A DNA stretch of 64,000 bases from Cyrtodaria siliqua (GCA_037043455.1 JAWPHD010005085.1:62001-126000); one strand, 5' to 3'. Counted from the stretch's first letter, positions 11,652 to 22,965 are shown. Program-made: numbers and translations. The notes: generated from the sequence alone by a model not told the origin.

Positions 11652-11772
11652 CGGTGGCCCGGCGTATAGCGCAGGTTGTGTCCTTGACTAGGCAAAACAC
11701 TTTTCCTAGCCTTTTCGGTCGAATTGGGACGTAAACCAGCGGTCCCGTGTATCGGAGAAAACTCCCATTTTT
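11652..11772 (+). mobile_element. SINE family C copy (body), plus strand
   Basis: 'ggtggcccggcgtatagcgcaggttgtgtcc' followed by 'aggcaaaacacttttcc' and 'tgggacgtaaaccagcggtcccgtgtatcgg' is collinear with 36790-36955 ('caatggatagcacagg', 'gggcaagacactttccc', 'ggggacgtaacccacgcgttcccgtgtatcg'). The start is tRNA-like. Confidence 0.6.
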
Positions 11773-12802
11773 ATTTAGTATACGATACCGGATTAACAGA
11801 TCGGTAAGATAATATTGATGCTTGATGACTACTACACGATTGTCGTGTGTCCCTTTAAACTATAATGCATATCACATGTAATATGTTACGTCATACGACT
11901 ACGCTAATTAAATGTAAGATTAATTATTCTTACACAACTACTCTTTAAATACGGAACGTGTAATTATTTGTTTTAGCTTTGCCTTTGTTTTTCGGAGCGA
12001 CAATTCATTATATTAGTAAAAAAAAGAGAACATTCAAAATAAATTCCATAACTTTCACATCCGGTCAACTTCCGGTAGGTCGAGATATTCAGTAGGTGAA
12101 AATAATGCGGTTAACTCGGACTTTATCCCCAATGTCTATATGAAAAATGAAAATATTAGACCATGATTTAAATTAAATGTATCCATATTGGTGTTTTAAA
12201 ATCAGACAACACCAAAAGAAGATACATAGATGTACACAAAAAACTAATCTTTTAATTAATTATCACTACAAACTAGTTTTATAAAGGGCTAAAGTCAGTT
12301 GAGCGCCAACGATAAACATCGAGTTTACCCCCTACCAGAATGTGGAGGTATTTTATTTTATGGATCACTGATTGGTCAAATTATTTTGATGATGTCATGT
12401 GAAAGTTATGATAGGTTCAATACACGTAGCATTAATATGTTAAGTACATCTATACTGAACCATATTTAAAACGTTAGCCTTCCACTGGTACTGTGTCTGT
12501 ATAATGGATTAGCAACTGCAACCAGTTTCAATGAAAAGCTTTTAGCTTGGTGTGCAGCAATGCGTAACGTCGATGTTCATGTGTGAATCGTTCCTTTGTA
12601 TTGTAAGTGTAACGTTTTTAATGTGGTTCAGCATATAATGAACGTCGTTGATTAACAGGAGGACTTGTACATTGAATACGATTGTCAACTGATAGTAAAA
12701 TTATGTAAATTAATAATACGTTAAGCCTAGTGACGTTAACGAGATTGCTTAGCATCGAATCATGCGGACATTTTATTGCATGTGATTGTAGAGTTATATA
12801 GA
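11773..12802. other. Unassigned non-coding stretch
   Basis: No frame or repeat I can support. Confidence 0.35.
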
Positions 12803-13003
12803 GAATATTATGTCAGTGCCTTTTACTATCAAGTTTATTAGGCTCGGCACGAAAACGAATAATGGCGAGGCTGAATATTATGTCAGTGCCTTTTACTATC
12901 AAGTTTATTAGGCGAGGCTTAGAAAACGAATAATGGCGAGCCATTCTTCGTTTTCGTGCCGAGCCTAATAAACTTGATAGTAAAAGGCACTGACATAATA
13001 TTC
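12803..13003. repeat. Triplicated 63-bp block forming a near-perfect palindrome
   Basis: The block starting 'gaatattatgtcagtgcc' and ending in 'cgaataatgg' lies at 12803-12865, again in direct orientation at 12873-12936 (with 'gaggcttagaaaacg' in place of 'ctcggcacgaaaacg'), and inverted at 12941-13003. The inverted copy matches the first with one visible mismatch over 63 bp, so a strong cruciform is possible. Short open frames on both strands are artefacts of this symmetry. Confidence 0.9.
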
Positions 13004-13768
13004 TATTTATCATGTAGATTATCCACATTACTATTATTACCCATTTTTCACAATGTTACGCTTATCGAGGACGCCGCCATGTTGTTGTTTTTTGTTTGTT
13101 TTATGACGTCAGGCAACGTTACGTGCATGACGTCAGATAACCGTAATGTTACGTACAATAAACGTCGAGGGATTGCGCATTGATTTGCTCTATTGCAATC
13201 TCCACGCAGAGTTATCGTTCCTTGCACTCACAAATGAGGAACGAGTGTACTCTGGGTAGAGATCGGCTCTATTGGTCAACTTGCATAATAAAGCAAAATG
13301 TATTAGGTCACCCCTTTATTAGGCAGAAAAGTGCATATCTGCATGATAAATTGATTTTCTTGTATCAGTAGATATGTGTCGGAGAAATTTAGTTTAATGA
13401 CATTTCTTACGGATATATGTTTCTTATGAATATATTTAAATTTGGTACCTATTTAGAGCCCCCTTTTCAAACATGTTTCGCCTTTAAACATATCAGGCCA
13501 CGGAATTGGTTTGGGATGTTCGTTTGTGCGTTTGTTGGTATGGTACCCGGTGTTTTACGTTATTTTCAATACATGTAAGTTTATATATATGCATTACTTG
13601 GTCCCGTCTTAATTCCATTAAGCGATTGGAAAGCTAATAGTAAGATTTTATAACGGATATATCGACAATAAAACACGTTTAAAACATTTATTTTACTGAA
13701 AAAAGTGCGATAACCTGTTTAAATTACATATTAAATGTTTTAATTATTTTAAGCCGAAATAAGGTTTT
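13004..13768. other. Unassigned stretch with repeated TGACGTCA cores
   Basis: Holds two 'atgacgtcaga/gg' sites at 13102-13137 and 'aacgttacgt' repeats. The TGACGTCA octamer is the CRE/ATF core; no gene is visible beside it. Confidence 0.35.
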
Positions 13769-13769
13769 A

Positions 13770-14049
13770 TTTCATACCGCAGCTAACCCCGTTTTCGCGT
13801 CTTTGAGTAGGGGTTGGATGGGGTTTGAAAGTTAATACTCGGTCCACGTAATGGACGGTCGATTTTATTGTGGTGGAGGCAGACCACCCACTTTTCCTGT
13901 GTAGAACCAGTTCTGTACACCTCCCGCCATCCGTAAGAATCGACACTTCCTCACTTGCAAGTCGAGCTCCCAGTGGGATTCGAAACCGTAGCGTTGAAAG
14001 GCGAGAATGTTTACAACGCAACGTCGTTAACCCCTCGGCCACAGAGACG
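13770..14049 (-). mobile_element. tRNA-derived SINE, family A, copy 1
   Basis: On the minus strand the element starts 'tctctgtggccgaggggtta', an RNA polymerase III A-box in tRNA-Leu/Ser style, and has the B-box 'ggtttcgaatccc' about 50 bp later. The body ('gtgaggaagtgtcgattctt', 'ggaggtgtacagaactggtt') is collinear with the second copy at 27486-27690, so this is a dispersed family and not a tRNA gene. A 91-codon open frame on this strand is the SINE read as protein; it parallels the frame in the other copy for that reason only. Confidence 0.85.
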
Positions 14050-15630
14050 CTATATTACCCATTGTTCGTTTTTGGCGTCAATAATTTAGTACAACCTAAT
14101 TAATTCCAAAAAAAATAAAATAAAAAAATAATCGGAAACATCAAATTAGATTAAATTTATTCAAGCTTAATGTAGATGATTCTATGATTCTGTATATATA
14201 TGGGTATATAAAAACAAGTGCATAAGATATATACGGAAATAGAATGGAACGTACTGTTACTGCCTAGCAGAGCCACGGAAAAAATAACAGCTGTGTGGGC
14301 CGAAAAGAGACATTTTGCAAAAAGAAGTATTTTCTACAAATGGCTTAAAAATGTCTGTATAGTCTGCAAATATCAGGTCATCAAAATAATGTAATAAAAA
14401 AAGTGTGGCAAAAATGTTTTGAGAAGAAACAAAAGCCATTATAACCCTAACATGTCTGAACGTTGATGGGTTTTGGAGCAAAAAAAGCACAGACTTATTC
14501 TTCTTTAACCTTGACATAGACATTTTTTAAAAATGGATTCTGCATGTGTAAACATAGTACACAATCAGTAATATTTCATGTTGCAAGTTAATTCTAACAT
14601 GTAAAAGAGATAGAGTAATGCGCTATGTATCAACAGCTATAGCGGCTAAACACAATAAATCTCTGTATGATCTCAAGGATTTGTACAATAAGAGGATAAG
14701 AAAATATGATGAAATCTCGTAGACTCTCGCGTAGAAAGTACGAGATTTCAGCGTCTATCGATAAGGCGGATCTTCCGATAAGACGGGCCGATCGATAACG
14801 ATAACGCGGCGAGCTTACCTGTACATTTCGACACAAAACCAGTTCGGTGCTACTGCTGTGTTTATCTCATATATATTACGTGAGAAATATACAGCTTCTT
14901 TCTAACTGGCGGCTTGTTAATTTACTTGATTACATAGTCAATAGAAAAATCCCTAATTGCATAAAGCACTCGGGAATTATGGCTCAGGGTTGTGTCACGA
15001 ACACGGAGACTAGTTCGAAAATGGTTTTAATAAAATGTATAAACACACGGTGATACTCTGATTACCGCGAAAATGATGACGATCCTATGCTCTAAATATG
15101 TAATTGTAGCATGGTCACAGACAATTCTCTTTGTTCAGACACAGGTGTAAATCGTTTAATTGAAAATAAGACCTGAGAATAACAGTGAGTAACAGTGAAT
15201 AACAGTGAGAATAACAGTTAGAATAACTGAAATTGAGCTGAAATGGACATGCTACAAAACAAATAGAGTATGGTTTCATCTCGTTGGTTAATTTAAACAC
15301 CTCGATGTTTAAATGAACCAACTCAATGAAACAAATCCTTGATGATCTTTAACAAATAAAGAACTACACATGATATCAGTATACCAACAATTGTCTTCAC
15401 TACCTAAACAATTCATAGCTATGAAAACTAGTGAAAAGAGCATCACATTTTGAAAACGTATTTTATGTGTGTTCCTAGTCGCTGTTAGCAGTAATGAACG
15501 TAAATAACGCGCATAAACAATTGTAGGACATGTGCTTACGAATTTTAAAAACAAAATAATACGAAATTAACTGACTTAAATAATCGGTGTGAAAACAACA
15601 GAAAGAACGCTCTAGTTTAAAGTATACCAA
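14050..15630. other. Unassigned non-coding stretch
   Basis: AT-rich. A small decamer-type repeat 'aataacagtga' occurs 4-5 times at 15176-15225. No coding exon supported. Confidence 0.4.
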
Positions 15631-15667
15631 TTATTATTATTATTATTATTGTTGTTATTATTATTAA

Positions 15668-15704
<37 letters not shown>
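15628..15704. repeat. (ATT)n microsatellite
   Basis: About 75 bp of ATT repeats with a short 'gttgttattattattaatatt' interruption. Confidence 0.95.
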
Positions 15705-16276
15705 ATTTCATCTATTAGCATTACGAAACACTTGTTTAAAATGCTTTTTTTATGTTTTGAAATGTTTAAATTATCCCTACTCTCCCCGGGACCGTTGTAT
15801 TCTTCGTAAGGTGAAACATCGTACAAATCTGAGAGATGCAATGGAAACGCTTATAAAAGCAGGATAAATGAACACAGTAAAAGGAATCAAGTTGGAATTA
15901 TTTTTAAATACGTTTTAGGTAGAATGTTCCAGCTAAATGAATTGCTCATACCTATATTTTATATGGATGTTCACGCCAAATCATGGAAAGACTTAAAGCA
16001 TTTCAGGCAAGTTCTAGAATGTGTGAAAATCTCGAAGTTGACAGTAATATAGTTTAGGGACGTTCCTAACAAATCGAAGATATATTTTAAGACATGCATT
16101 CTTATAATGAATCGGTGCCATTAAAATATTAGAATTACATGGGGAAACTACTGTATTCCAATTTTCTGAACAATTTCAACGACAGGTTTTGTATTTCTTA
16201 TTACATATTTCAGTAAAAGGACTATGTAGAATTTCCTTTTTTATTTTTGAAAGAGTAATATAAGTAATAGGTTAGT
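15705..16276. other. Unassigned non-coding stretch
   Basis: Nothing recognised on either strand. Confidence 0.35.
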
Positions 16277-16505
16277 GACAAACAAGTTTGATTGATTGAT
16301 TGAATTGAATTTTATAGTCGCACCAACAGCTAAGGTCATATGGCGACTTTCCAGCTTCCATTGGTGGAGGAAGACCCCAGGTGCCCCTCCGGGCAATTTT
16401 CGTGCACGGGCGGGCACCTGGGTAGAAGCACCGACGTTCCGCAAGCCAGCTGGATAGCTTCCTCACATAAAGATTCCTAGGCACCTGAGGGACAAACAAG
16501 TTTGA
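16277..16505 (-). mobile_element. SINE family B insertion with 15-bp target duplication
   Basis: GACAAACAAGTTTGA at 16277-16291 is repeated exactly at 16491-16505, flanking a 199-bp body on the minus strand. The body reads 'gccagctggcttgcggaacg ... cacctggggtcttcctccac ... tatggccttagctgttgg' on the minus strand and ends in a 'ttcaattcaatcaatcaatc' tail. A perfect target duplication plus a simple 3' tail is the signature of LINE-mediated retroposition. The tRNA-like head seen at 31950-31999 is missing, so this copy is 5' truncated. Confidence 0.9.
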
Positions 16506-17939
16506 AACAATGAAATAATATACATAGCATCCAGTTCAATGGACCTTTAAGACATTTTCAAAGGTAAATAAATTACAAAATACAAGTGCATAGTTCACAT
16601 GATAATAGAAGTATATCAATTTGTGATGGTGTAATATGACGGTAAAGTGAATATTACACATTAATTAGTAGTATAGTATAAGTAAAACTGCTCTTAATAA
16701 ATAACTTTGAAATTGTCTAGGATAAATCTGCTTTAGTGTTTTGAATTTCTTTTTGTAGTTTTATAAAGTCTCTGTCAGTAACTTCTCGAAAAATACGTCC
16801 GCATTAGAAATAAATGGGGGTGCGTCTTACATCAAACTGTGCACTTTGCTTAGCTGACTTTGATAAATAATAAATGCTTTCTAATTGTGATGAACCAAAT
16901 AATTAACATATACGCATTATTATTTGAAACAAAACACCATCATCATAACACTGTAATCAGCTGCAACATCGCATACATCTAAAGACGTGGCGCTTGTTTA
17001 ACTTGGAAGATGTTGTTTATCGCTGTCATCATTGTATTGTTGGTTGTTTCGATTCATATTTGTCATAATTGTTTTATAAGAGCCTTTACTCATCATATGA
17101 ATTAATATTAATTATTTCCTCAACAAAAGCTAGCCAAGTCGTCTTGTTTTTCAGGACAACAATTTCAAACAATAATTTAAAACAGTATGTGTATGGCATA
17201 AAATAAAATAAATTCAACTTAACAAAGCTAATATTTCTGATACTGTCGCTTCTTTTCTTGATGTTTATCTCTCAACTGAAAATGGAAAAATAATAAGCAA
17301 AATGTACGACATGAGGGATGCTTTTTATTCCGATATCGTTAATTATCGCTACTTAGAAGGGTATATTTCCAGAGCATGATTGACCATTTTACATCTCGCC
17401 TTATGCTTTCATCTTTGATTGTACGATGGCCGGACAGACAGTGGACCGCACGCGGACGTTTACGAAATCCTGAATATATACATGACCATCTGTGAATTGT
17501 GCTATATTGCCTATCAATTGGTCATAACAATAAATAACTTCATATTTATCAGCGAGTATGCACAAGTATACTTTTTCTTACAGTAATAATATGTAATAGC
17601 ATTAAATTCTTAAAATAGCGAGTATCAACGTAATCCGTCCCACTCCCCACCCACTACTTTTTCAGGACGTCCCGATTTCTGAACCATGATTTTAGACACA
17701 TTTCGGCATTTTATTAACTATTCTATAGACAAACAAGCTACAAATATATTCATTTTATATAAAAAAAAAAGTCGTACCTTTCAGGAACATCCGATAATTT
17801 CCATTTAAATGGTTAGGTTATTGTAAATCTTTCGATATGCCGCGAATTTCTGGGGAATTCCGTGAGTCCTGTTTATGACGTCACGCATCATACGATCGAT
17901 AACTCCTACCGGCATAAAGTGTACTTATTGGAAAGGCGA
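16506..17939. other. Unassigned non-coding stretch
   Basis: No coding signal. A diverged relic of the 55-bp unit below ('catgaccatctgtgaattgtgctatattgcctatcaa') sits at about 17480-17520. Confidence 0.4.
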
Positions 17940-18160
17940 ATATAAATGATCATCTGTGAGTTATGCTTATGTTGTCTATCAATGATGCATACTTATATAC
18001 AGGATCAACTGTGAGTTATGCTTATATTGTCTATCAATGATACATGCTTATATACATGATCATCTGTGAGTTATGCTTATATTGTCTATCAATGATGCAT
18101 ACTTATATACATGATCATCTGTGAGTTTTCCTTATATTGTCTATCAATGCTGTCCAGTTT
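17940..18160. repeat. 55-bp tandem repeat, about four copies
   Basis: 'gatcatctgtgagttatgct...tattgtctatcaatgatgcat' starts at 17948, 18003, 18058 and 18113, an exact 55-bp period. It forms the left part of interspersed repeat R. Confidence 0.92.
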
Positions 18161-18361
18161 CTTAGAGGATATATCCTGGCGAGGATTCCTTCATTTACAC
18201 TGTCCCGATTTATAGGATGACAATAGTCTAAGAGTGAGGCTTGGCGCACCCTAGACCCCTTTTTGTAACCCAGCGGCATTTTGCCAATGACTGTACCGGT
18301 GCGGTAGCCCTTTCATCAACCCTTTTATATTTGTGATATCACATCCCTTATTTCCTAGTTA
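18150..18361 (+). repeat. Interspersed repeat R, left part (split by a LINE)
   Basis: 'atatcctggcgaggattcct', 'tttacactgtcccgatttat', 'gatgacaatagtctaagag', 'gcgcaccctag' and 'cccagcggcattttg' are collinear with 26255-26400. The homologous continuation resumes only at about 19284, after the LINE. Confidence 0.85.
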
Positions 18362-18363
18362 TC

Positions 18364-18930
18364 ATGGATAATCACATTATGTATATTCGTAAGAAAATAT
18401 CAACCAACATCTGGCTACTGTCAAGAATAAAATCATATATTCCTTTAAATTACCGGATAATATTTTATAAGGCATATGTTCAACCTCATCTAGATTACTG
18501 TAATATAATATGGGGAAATACAAAGAAAGCTAACATACAACTGTTATTACGTTTGCAGAGAAGAGCATGTCATACTATTTTAGGCGACCAATATACCACA
18601 CTAAATGAGGCACTAGTTATCATTAATTCCCTTAATATCGAGCAAAGGATATTTCTCCAAAAGGCAAAATTTATGTATAGAGTATCAAAACATGCAGTCC
18701 CGTCATATATTTGTGATATGTTTCATCCTACTGTTATCTCGCAGAGAAATCTACGATCTGCTTACGAATTAAATTCTATAACGCCAAGACCAAACAAAGA
18801 ACTATTTAAAGGGAGTATGTCATACGCTGGAACAATTGTGTGGAATAGCATTCCTTCATATATTAGAGAATGTACTTCTTTAAAAAGCTTTACATCTAAC
18901 TGCGTTAAATGGCTGAAAACACAATCATAA
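18364..18930 (+). CDS. LINE reverse transcriptase C-terminal fragment
   Basis: 188 codons without a stop. 'YIRKKISTNIWLLSRIKSYI', 'YKAYVQPHLDYCNIIWGN' and 'LQRRACHTILG' match the conserved region after the palm in LINE reverse transcriptases (thumb plus 'Y.SLI.P.L.YC...WG' block). The C-terminus 'SIPSYIRECTSLKSFTSNCVKWL' is the usual 'lP..ir...sl..FK..lk..l' ending. The catalytic YxDD lies in the missing 5' part, so the fragment cannot be active. It is a different LINE family from the one at 5.5-8.1 kb (different tail and C-terminus). The ATG is an accident of truncation, not a real start. Confidence 0.88.
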   Translation: MDNHIMYIRKKISTNIWLLSRIKSYIPLNYRIIFYKAYVQPHLDYCNIIWGNTKKANIQLLLRLQRRACHTILGDQYTTLNEALVIINSLNIEQRIFLQKAKFMYRVSKHAVPSYICDMFHPTVISQRNLRSAYELNSITPRPNKELFKGSMSYAGTIVWNSIPSYIRECTSLKSFTSNCVKWLKTQS

Positions 18931-19283
18931 TGTAATTATTGTAAAAGTATTGTTATGTTTGGCAGTTTTAGATAATTATTGACATCTTGTGTACTGTGTG
19001 GTACTTTATTATGCACACCACCACCTCAAACCATGTACATAATTATGTATATATATTAAGAATGATGTGTGCATATAGTTGTAAATGTGTGTGCATGTGT
19101 GTGTATTTGCATGTATGTATGCGCAATATTGTAAAGGAAATATCACTGTTTTGTTATATATGTTTTACATTGTACATGTATATGTATGACTTTGCAGAGG
19201 GCCCCAAGGGAGATTAGTGTTGGCTAATTGGGTCACCCTCTATAAATAAAGACATTCATTCATTTCATTCATTCATTCATTCA
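18931..19283 (+). other. LINE 3' untranslated region and (ATTC)n tail
   Basis: TG-rich sequence ('tgtgtgcatgtgtgtgtatttg') leading to AATAAA at 19246 and eight or so ATTC units ending near 19283. Confidence 0.75.
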
Positions 19284-19352
19284 TGTAATTGTTGTTTGTT
19301 TCGATGCGTGTTTTGGCTCACTGTAGTCTTTGAATGCTACCGTTCCTGTCAG
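19284..19352 (+). repeat. Interspersed repeat R, right part
   Basis: 'taattgttgtttgtttcgat ... ctgtagtctttgaatgctac' continues the homology to 26438-26500 after the LINE insertion. Confidence 0.8.
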
Positions 19353-19381
19353 ACTCTTCTATATAGAGGATCTTGCATGAG

Positions 19382-19500
19382 TCTCATTCATTATTACATT
19401 TATTAAACGAGTTGACAAAATGATATAATGCGAGGCTCTTGAAGAGCATTATATCATTTTTGCTAATTAACGAGTTTAATAAATTCAATAATGAATGAGA
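19382..19500. repeat. 119-bp imperfect palindrome
   Basis: 'tctcattcattatt ... tttattaaac ... aatgatataatgc ... gctctt' on the left returns as its reverse complement on the right. Arms about 55 bp; no coding capacity. MITE-like or cruciform-forming. Confidence 0.85.
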
Positions 19501-19960
19501 ACGAATGTTAGATTCTATTTATCTCATAACTCACATATTGACCTTTTATTGCATTTTGCCTGTCGCTTTAACACGCGATACCGATATAAAACGGGGGAAT
19601 TGGATCAAAGTTATTATCGACTTTTTGTTTTGACTGCGCATACTAGGCTTATTTGCATACTTATATAATATTGGTATATCGAAAATATAGAATGGTGTTA
19701 TTCCACTCCCACACCGTAAGTTATGTGATAAACTCTTTTATTGGTTGACTGTTCTGTGACTGATACATCTCCTGTTCGACTTGTATACCTAATATTATTA
19801 GTATTTGAATAACTAATCAGCATACACCAGTCTCAGATGAGCACAGTTTCTCAAAATAAAATTTGTGTTAAGTATTGAAATTGTTTTAATGATAACACAT
19901 TTGTCGAAAAATGATCATAGAGTAAAATGATAAGTAGATTGTACAACACGATAAAAAGAA
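19501..19960. other. Unassigned non-coding stretch
   Basis: Nothing recognised. Confidence 0.35.
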
Positions 19961-19962
19961 CC

Positions 19963-20556
19963 CAGTTGATCTTAGGAACACGTAGTTGACTTAGGAATAC
20001 TTAGTTATCTTAGGAACACTTAGTTGATCTTAGGAACACTTAGTTATCTTAGGAACACTTAGTTGACTTAGGAACACTAAGCTGACTGGAACACTTAGTT
20101 GAGGAACACTTAGTTGATCTTAGGAATACTTAGTTGACTTAGGAACACTTAGTTGACTTAGGAACACATAGTTGATCTTAGGAACACATAGTTGACGTAG
20201 GAACACTAAGTTGACTTAGGAACACTTAGTTGATATTAGGAACACTTAGTTGACTTAGGAACACTTAGTTATCTTAGGAACACTTAGTTGAATTAGGAAC
20301 ACTTAGCTGACTGGAACACTTAATTGACTTAGGAACACTTAGTTGATCTTAGGAACACTTAGTTGACCTAGGAACACTTAGTTGACTTAGGAACACATAG
20401 TTGATCTTAGGAACACTTAGTTGATGTAGGAACACTAAGTTGACTTAGGAACACTTAGTTGATCTTAGGAACACTTAGTTGACTTAGGAACACTTAGTTG
20501 ATCTTAGGAACACTTAGTTGACTTAGGAACACTTAGTTGATCTTAGGAACACTTAA
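19963..20556. repeat. 19/20-bp minisatellite, ~30 copies
   Basis: Units 'taggaacacttagttgact' (19 bp) and 'taggaacacttagttgatct' (20 bp) alternate irregularly for ~590 bp, with a few deleted units ('gctgactggaacacttagttg'). Confidence 0.95.
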
Positions 20557-21080
20557 AAGGTCATGACTACTTTCCAGATGAAGTAGACACAACTATTAAC
20601 ATATAAGCACCCTCAGGTGCCATATTATTTTAAAGACATAAACAGACTTTTAAATCATAGATGGGCGACATTTAAATAGTATCAAAGGACATAGAAAACC
20701 ATTAAACAGAATCTGTTTTTCACGGAGCAAAGTAAAAGCAATGAAGTATATCATAGATATGCAATAATGTAAATGGCTTATTGTAATAAAAAAAAGTAAT
20801 ATTACTGGATAACTGGATCTTCAGCCTGTTATGAAAAACTGGTAATATTATTATTTGCGTAGTAAATCTGACTTTATGAGTGACTCGATAATACAATGGC
20901 ATCAGTTGCATCTGAAGATTGCTAGATATTTAATAAATAGTGATCATGAATGCTAACACTCTTCGCATGCTTAGCAACAATTGTCATTTCTTGGCACAAC
21001 CATAGATTCTAAAATGTGTATATTAAATTATGGTATGGCAAATTACGATAACGCCATGCATATGCCTTTATCAACCGAAT
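20557..21080. other. Unassigned non-coding stretch
   Basis: AT-rich; nothing recognised. Confidence 0.35.
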
Positions 21081-21084
21081 GCGG

Positions 21085-21405
21085 GTATGCGAATGGTGCC
21101 ACATATGAATGTAGTGCCACATATGCGTATGTTGCCACATATACGTGTGGTGACACATATGGTTCCACATATGCGTATGGTGCCACATATGCGTGTGGTT
21201 AAACTATTCGTGTACTGCCACATATGCGTATGGTGCCACCTATGCGTGTGGTGACACATATGCGTATGGTTCCACATATGCGTATATGGTTCCACATATG
21301 CGTATGGTGCCACACATGCGTATGGTGACACATATGCGTATGGATATGCGTATGGTGACACATATACGTATGGTGACACATATGAGTATGGTGCCACAAC
21401 ATTAT
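21085..21405. repeat. 18-bp minisatellite
   Basis: 'gccacatatgcgtatggt' recurs about 17 times with indels. As 18 is a multiple of 3, several frames on both strands stay open, giving low-complexity Tyr/Ala/Gly/Thr- or His-rich peptides that are not genes. Confidence 0.93.
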
Positions 21406-22256
21406 GATGCGTCAGAACATGTAAATGACATACTATGTATGCGCATACTACTTGTGCTTGGTTCCTTAACCAACAGCCATAGAGAGTAGGTAAACTGAAA
21501 GCTTATGAACACATCGGTTACAAATGTAATTCAATGTCCACATTTTATCTATATCCTCGTACTAGACTAGTTGCCGTTATTACAACTAACGTTGCATGAT
21601 TAGCACGTTATTGAACTTGCTTTTAACAATTGGACACATTCTTCTAAACAAATGCAAACTAAATCAGTTTAAGCAACACATTAGTCATATTTGAAACCGT
21701 TATATAATTTCATGTTTAAATTTACCATTTATACGCCAGTTTACAAACTGTAAAAAAGTTCAAATGAGAGTGGTAGGTGAAAACAATGTTGACGGTCTTA
21801 TGAGCATCGTCTTGAATTTAGAGCCCCTCTTAACTCATGCACAACAATAGTAAAGTCAAATTTATACATAGTCTACTATAACAATCAATGCGGTCAGAGA
21901 CGGTCCACTACTCCTTAACTAATCCCCTATTTAGTATAGACCGTTTTTGCAGCACTGCTGCCGTATGTAAGGTTTTATACCAGATATCTCTAATAAACTT
22001 AATTGGTATTAGCTAACATATATCGTTAACGACTCTTGTTGAATTGTCAACAATTACCAAGTAAATCAGTTTGGAATACTTCAGTGTCCGTCTTCATCAT
22101 ACTGACAATAAAACGCCCACATGAACGTTAAAATATACGTGATTAACGAATGAACGTTGTATAACAGCTGTATATTGATTTGTACGTGTGCTGGTTCTAC
22201 TACAAGTGACGCTCTTCGTCAATATCAATTGAATCAAAAAATGAGGTGTAATAGTA
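21406..22256. other. Unassigned non-coding stretch
   Basis: No coding or repeat structure I can support. Confidence 0.35.
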
Positions 22257-22434
22257 TACAGTTATCACATGTGTGTTTGGGGAACAGTCAAAACTGTTTT
22301 CCCGAGGTGGAGGGGATGGCAGTGTGAACTGTTTCCTGAGGCCGACAGGCCGAGGGAAACAGTTCACACTGACATCCCCCGACACGAAGGGAAAACAGTT
22401 TTGACTGTTCCACAAACACACATGTGATAACTGT
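22257..22434. repeat. ~178-bp palindrome (block P and its inverse)
   Basis: Block P ('acagttatcacatgtgtg' ... 'ggaacagtcaaaactgtt' ... 'aactgtttcctgaggcc') runs 22258-22345 and is mirrored at about 22346-22434, with small differences. A third copy, direct, is at 22671-22760. Confidence 0.9.
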
Positions 22435-22499
22435 TTTATTACCTGATTAATGTTACTGTACGAAACAGTGAAAATGAAAATTTGTTTTATAATGGGAAC

Positions 22500-22667
22500 C
22501 TATGGTGAAAAAAGCAACATGACGTCAAGCAAACGAAATTCCAGCACGTGAGGGAAACAGTCGAAACTAAAGCCCGGTAACAGTTCGTTTTCACCGGGAA
22601 CAGTCTTTTCCTTAGTGAATTAGCACGAAATGACGATATAGCATTTATATAGGAGATCAGGTAATAA
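22500..22667 (-). repeat. Block Q, inverted copy
   Basis: Reverse complement of 63838-64000 nearly base for base ('atgacgtcaagcaaacgaaa', 'cgaaactaaagcccggtaac', 'gatatagcatttatataggag'). Confidence 0.9.
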
Positions 22668-22670
22668 TAT

Positions 22671-22760
22671 ACAGTTATCACATGTGTGTTTGGGGAACAG
22701 TCAAAACTGTTTTCCCGAGGTGGAGGGGATGGCAGTGTGAACTGTTTTCTGAGGCCGACA
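22671..22760 (+). repeat. Block P, third copy
   Basis: Same sequence as 22258-22345, joined directly to block Q. Confidence 0.9.
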
Positions 22761-22764
22761 TTTA

Positions 22765-22845
22765 TAGAGGAGATCAGGTAATAATAAAAATTGCTTCACG
22801 CTAAGGGTATGGGCAATTTATACAGGAGTGTATACGTGAGCTATT
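22765..22845 (-). repeat. Segment shared in inverse with 63767-63847
   Basis: 'aaaaattgcttcacgctaag ... gcaatttatacaggagtgta' is the reverse complement of 'tacactcctgtataaattgc ... cttagcgtgaagcaattttt' at 63783-63832. Confidence 0.85.
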
Positions 22846-22846
22846 A

Positions 22847-22965
22847 TTACCTGATCTCCTATATAAATGCTATATCGTCATTTCTTGCTAATTCACTAAG
22901 GAAAGGACTGTTTCCGGTGAAACCGAACTGTTACCGGGCTTTAGTTTCGACTGTTTCCCGCTTAA
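22847..22965 (+). repeat. Block Q, direct copy
   Basis: 'cctgatctcctatataaatg ... gaactgttaccgggcttta ... gactgtttcccgc' matches 63841-63952 and mirrors 22550-22667, so 22550-22965 is itself a large inverted repeat with P inside its spacer. Confidence 0.9.

Larger units (their letters stand above)
18362..19283 (+). mobile_element. 5'-truncated LINE inserted in repeat R
   Basis: A ~920-bp insertion interrupting repeat R, shown by the uninterrupted copy at 26200-26510. It carries the C-terminal part of a reverse transcriptase frame and a 3' end 'ctctataaataaagacattc' followed by an (ATTC)n tail. No clear target duplication. Confidence 0.88.

Noticed and set aside
13770..14042. 91-codon conserved-looking protein
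   Set aside because: Shared peptide similarity with 27366-27689 comes from a tRNA-derived SINE, not a protein-coding gene.
19963..20556. CRISPR-like array of ~20-bp units
   Set aside because: Units are contiguous with no unique spacers, in a eukaryotic context; an ordinary minisatellite. The same holds for the 49-bp array at 690-2105.
21030..21489. Overlapping Tyr/Ala- or His-rich frames on both strands
   Set aside because: Produced by the 18-bp minisatellite; no stop arises because the unit is a multiple of three.
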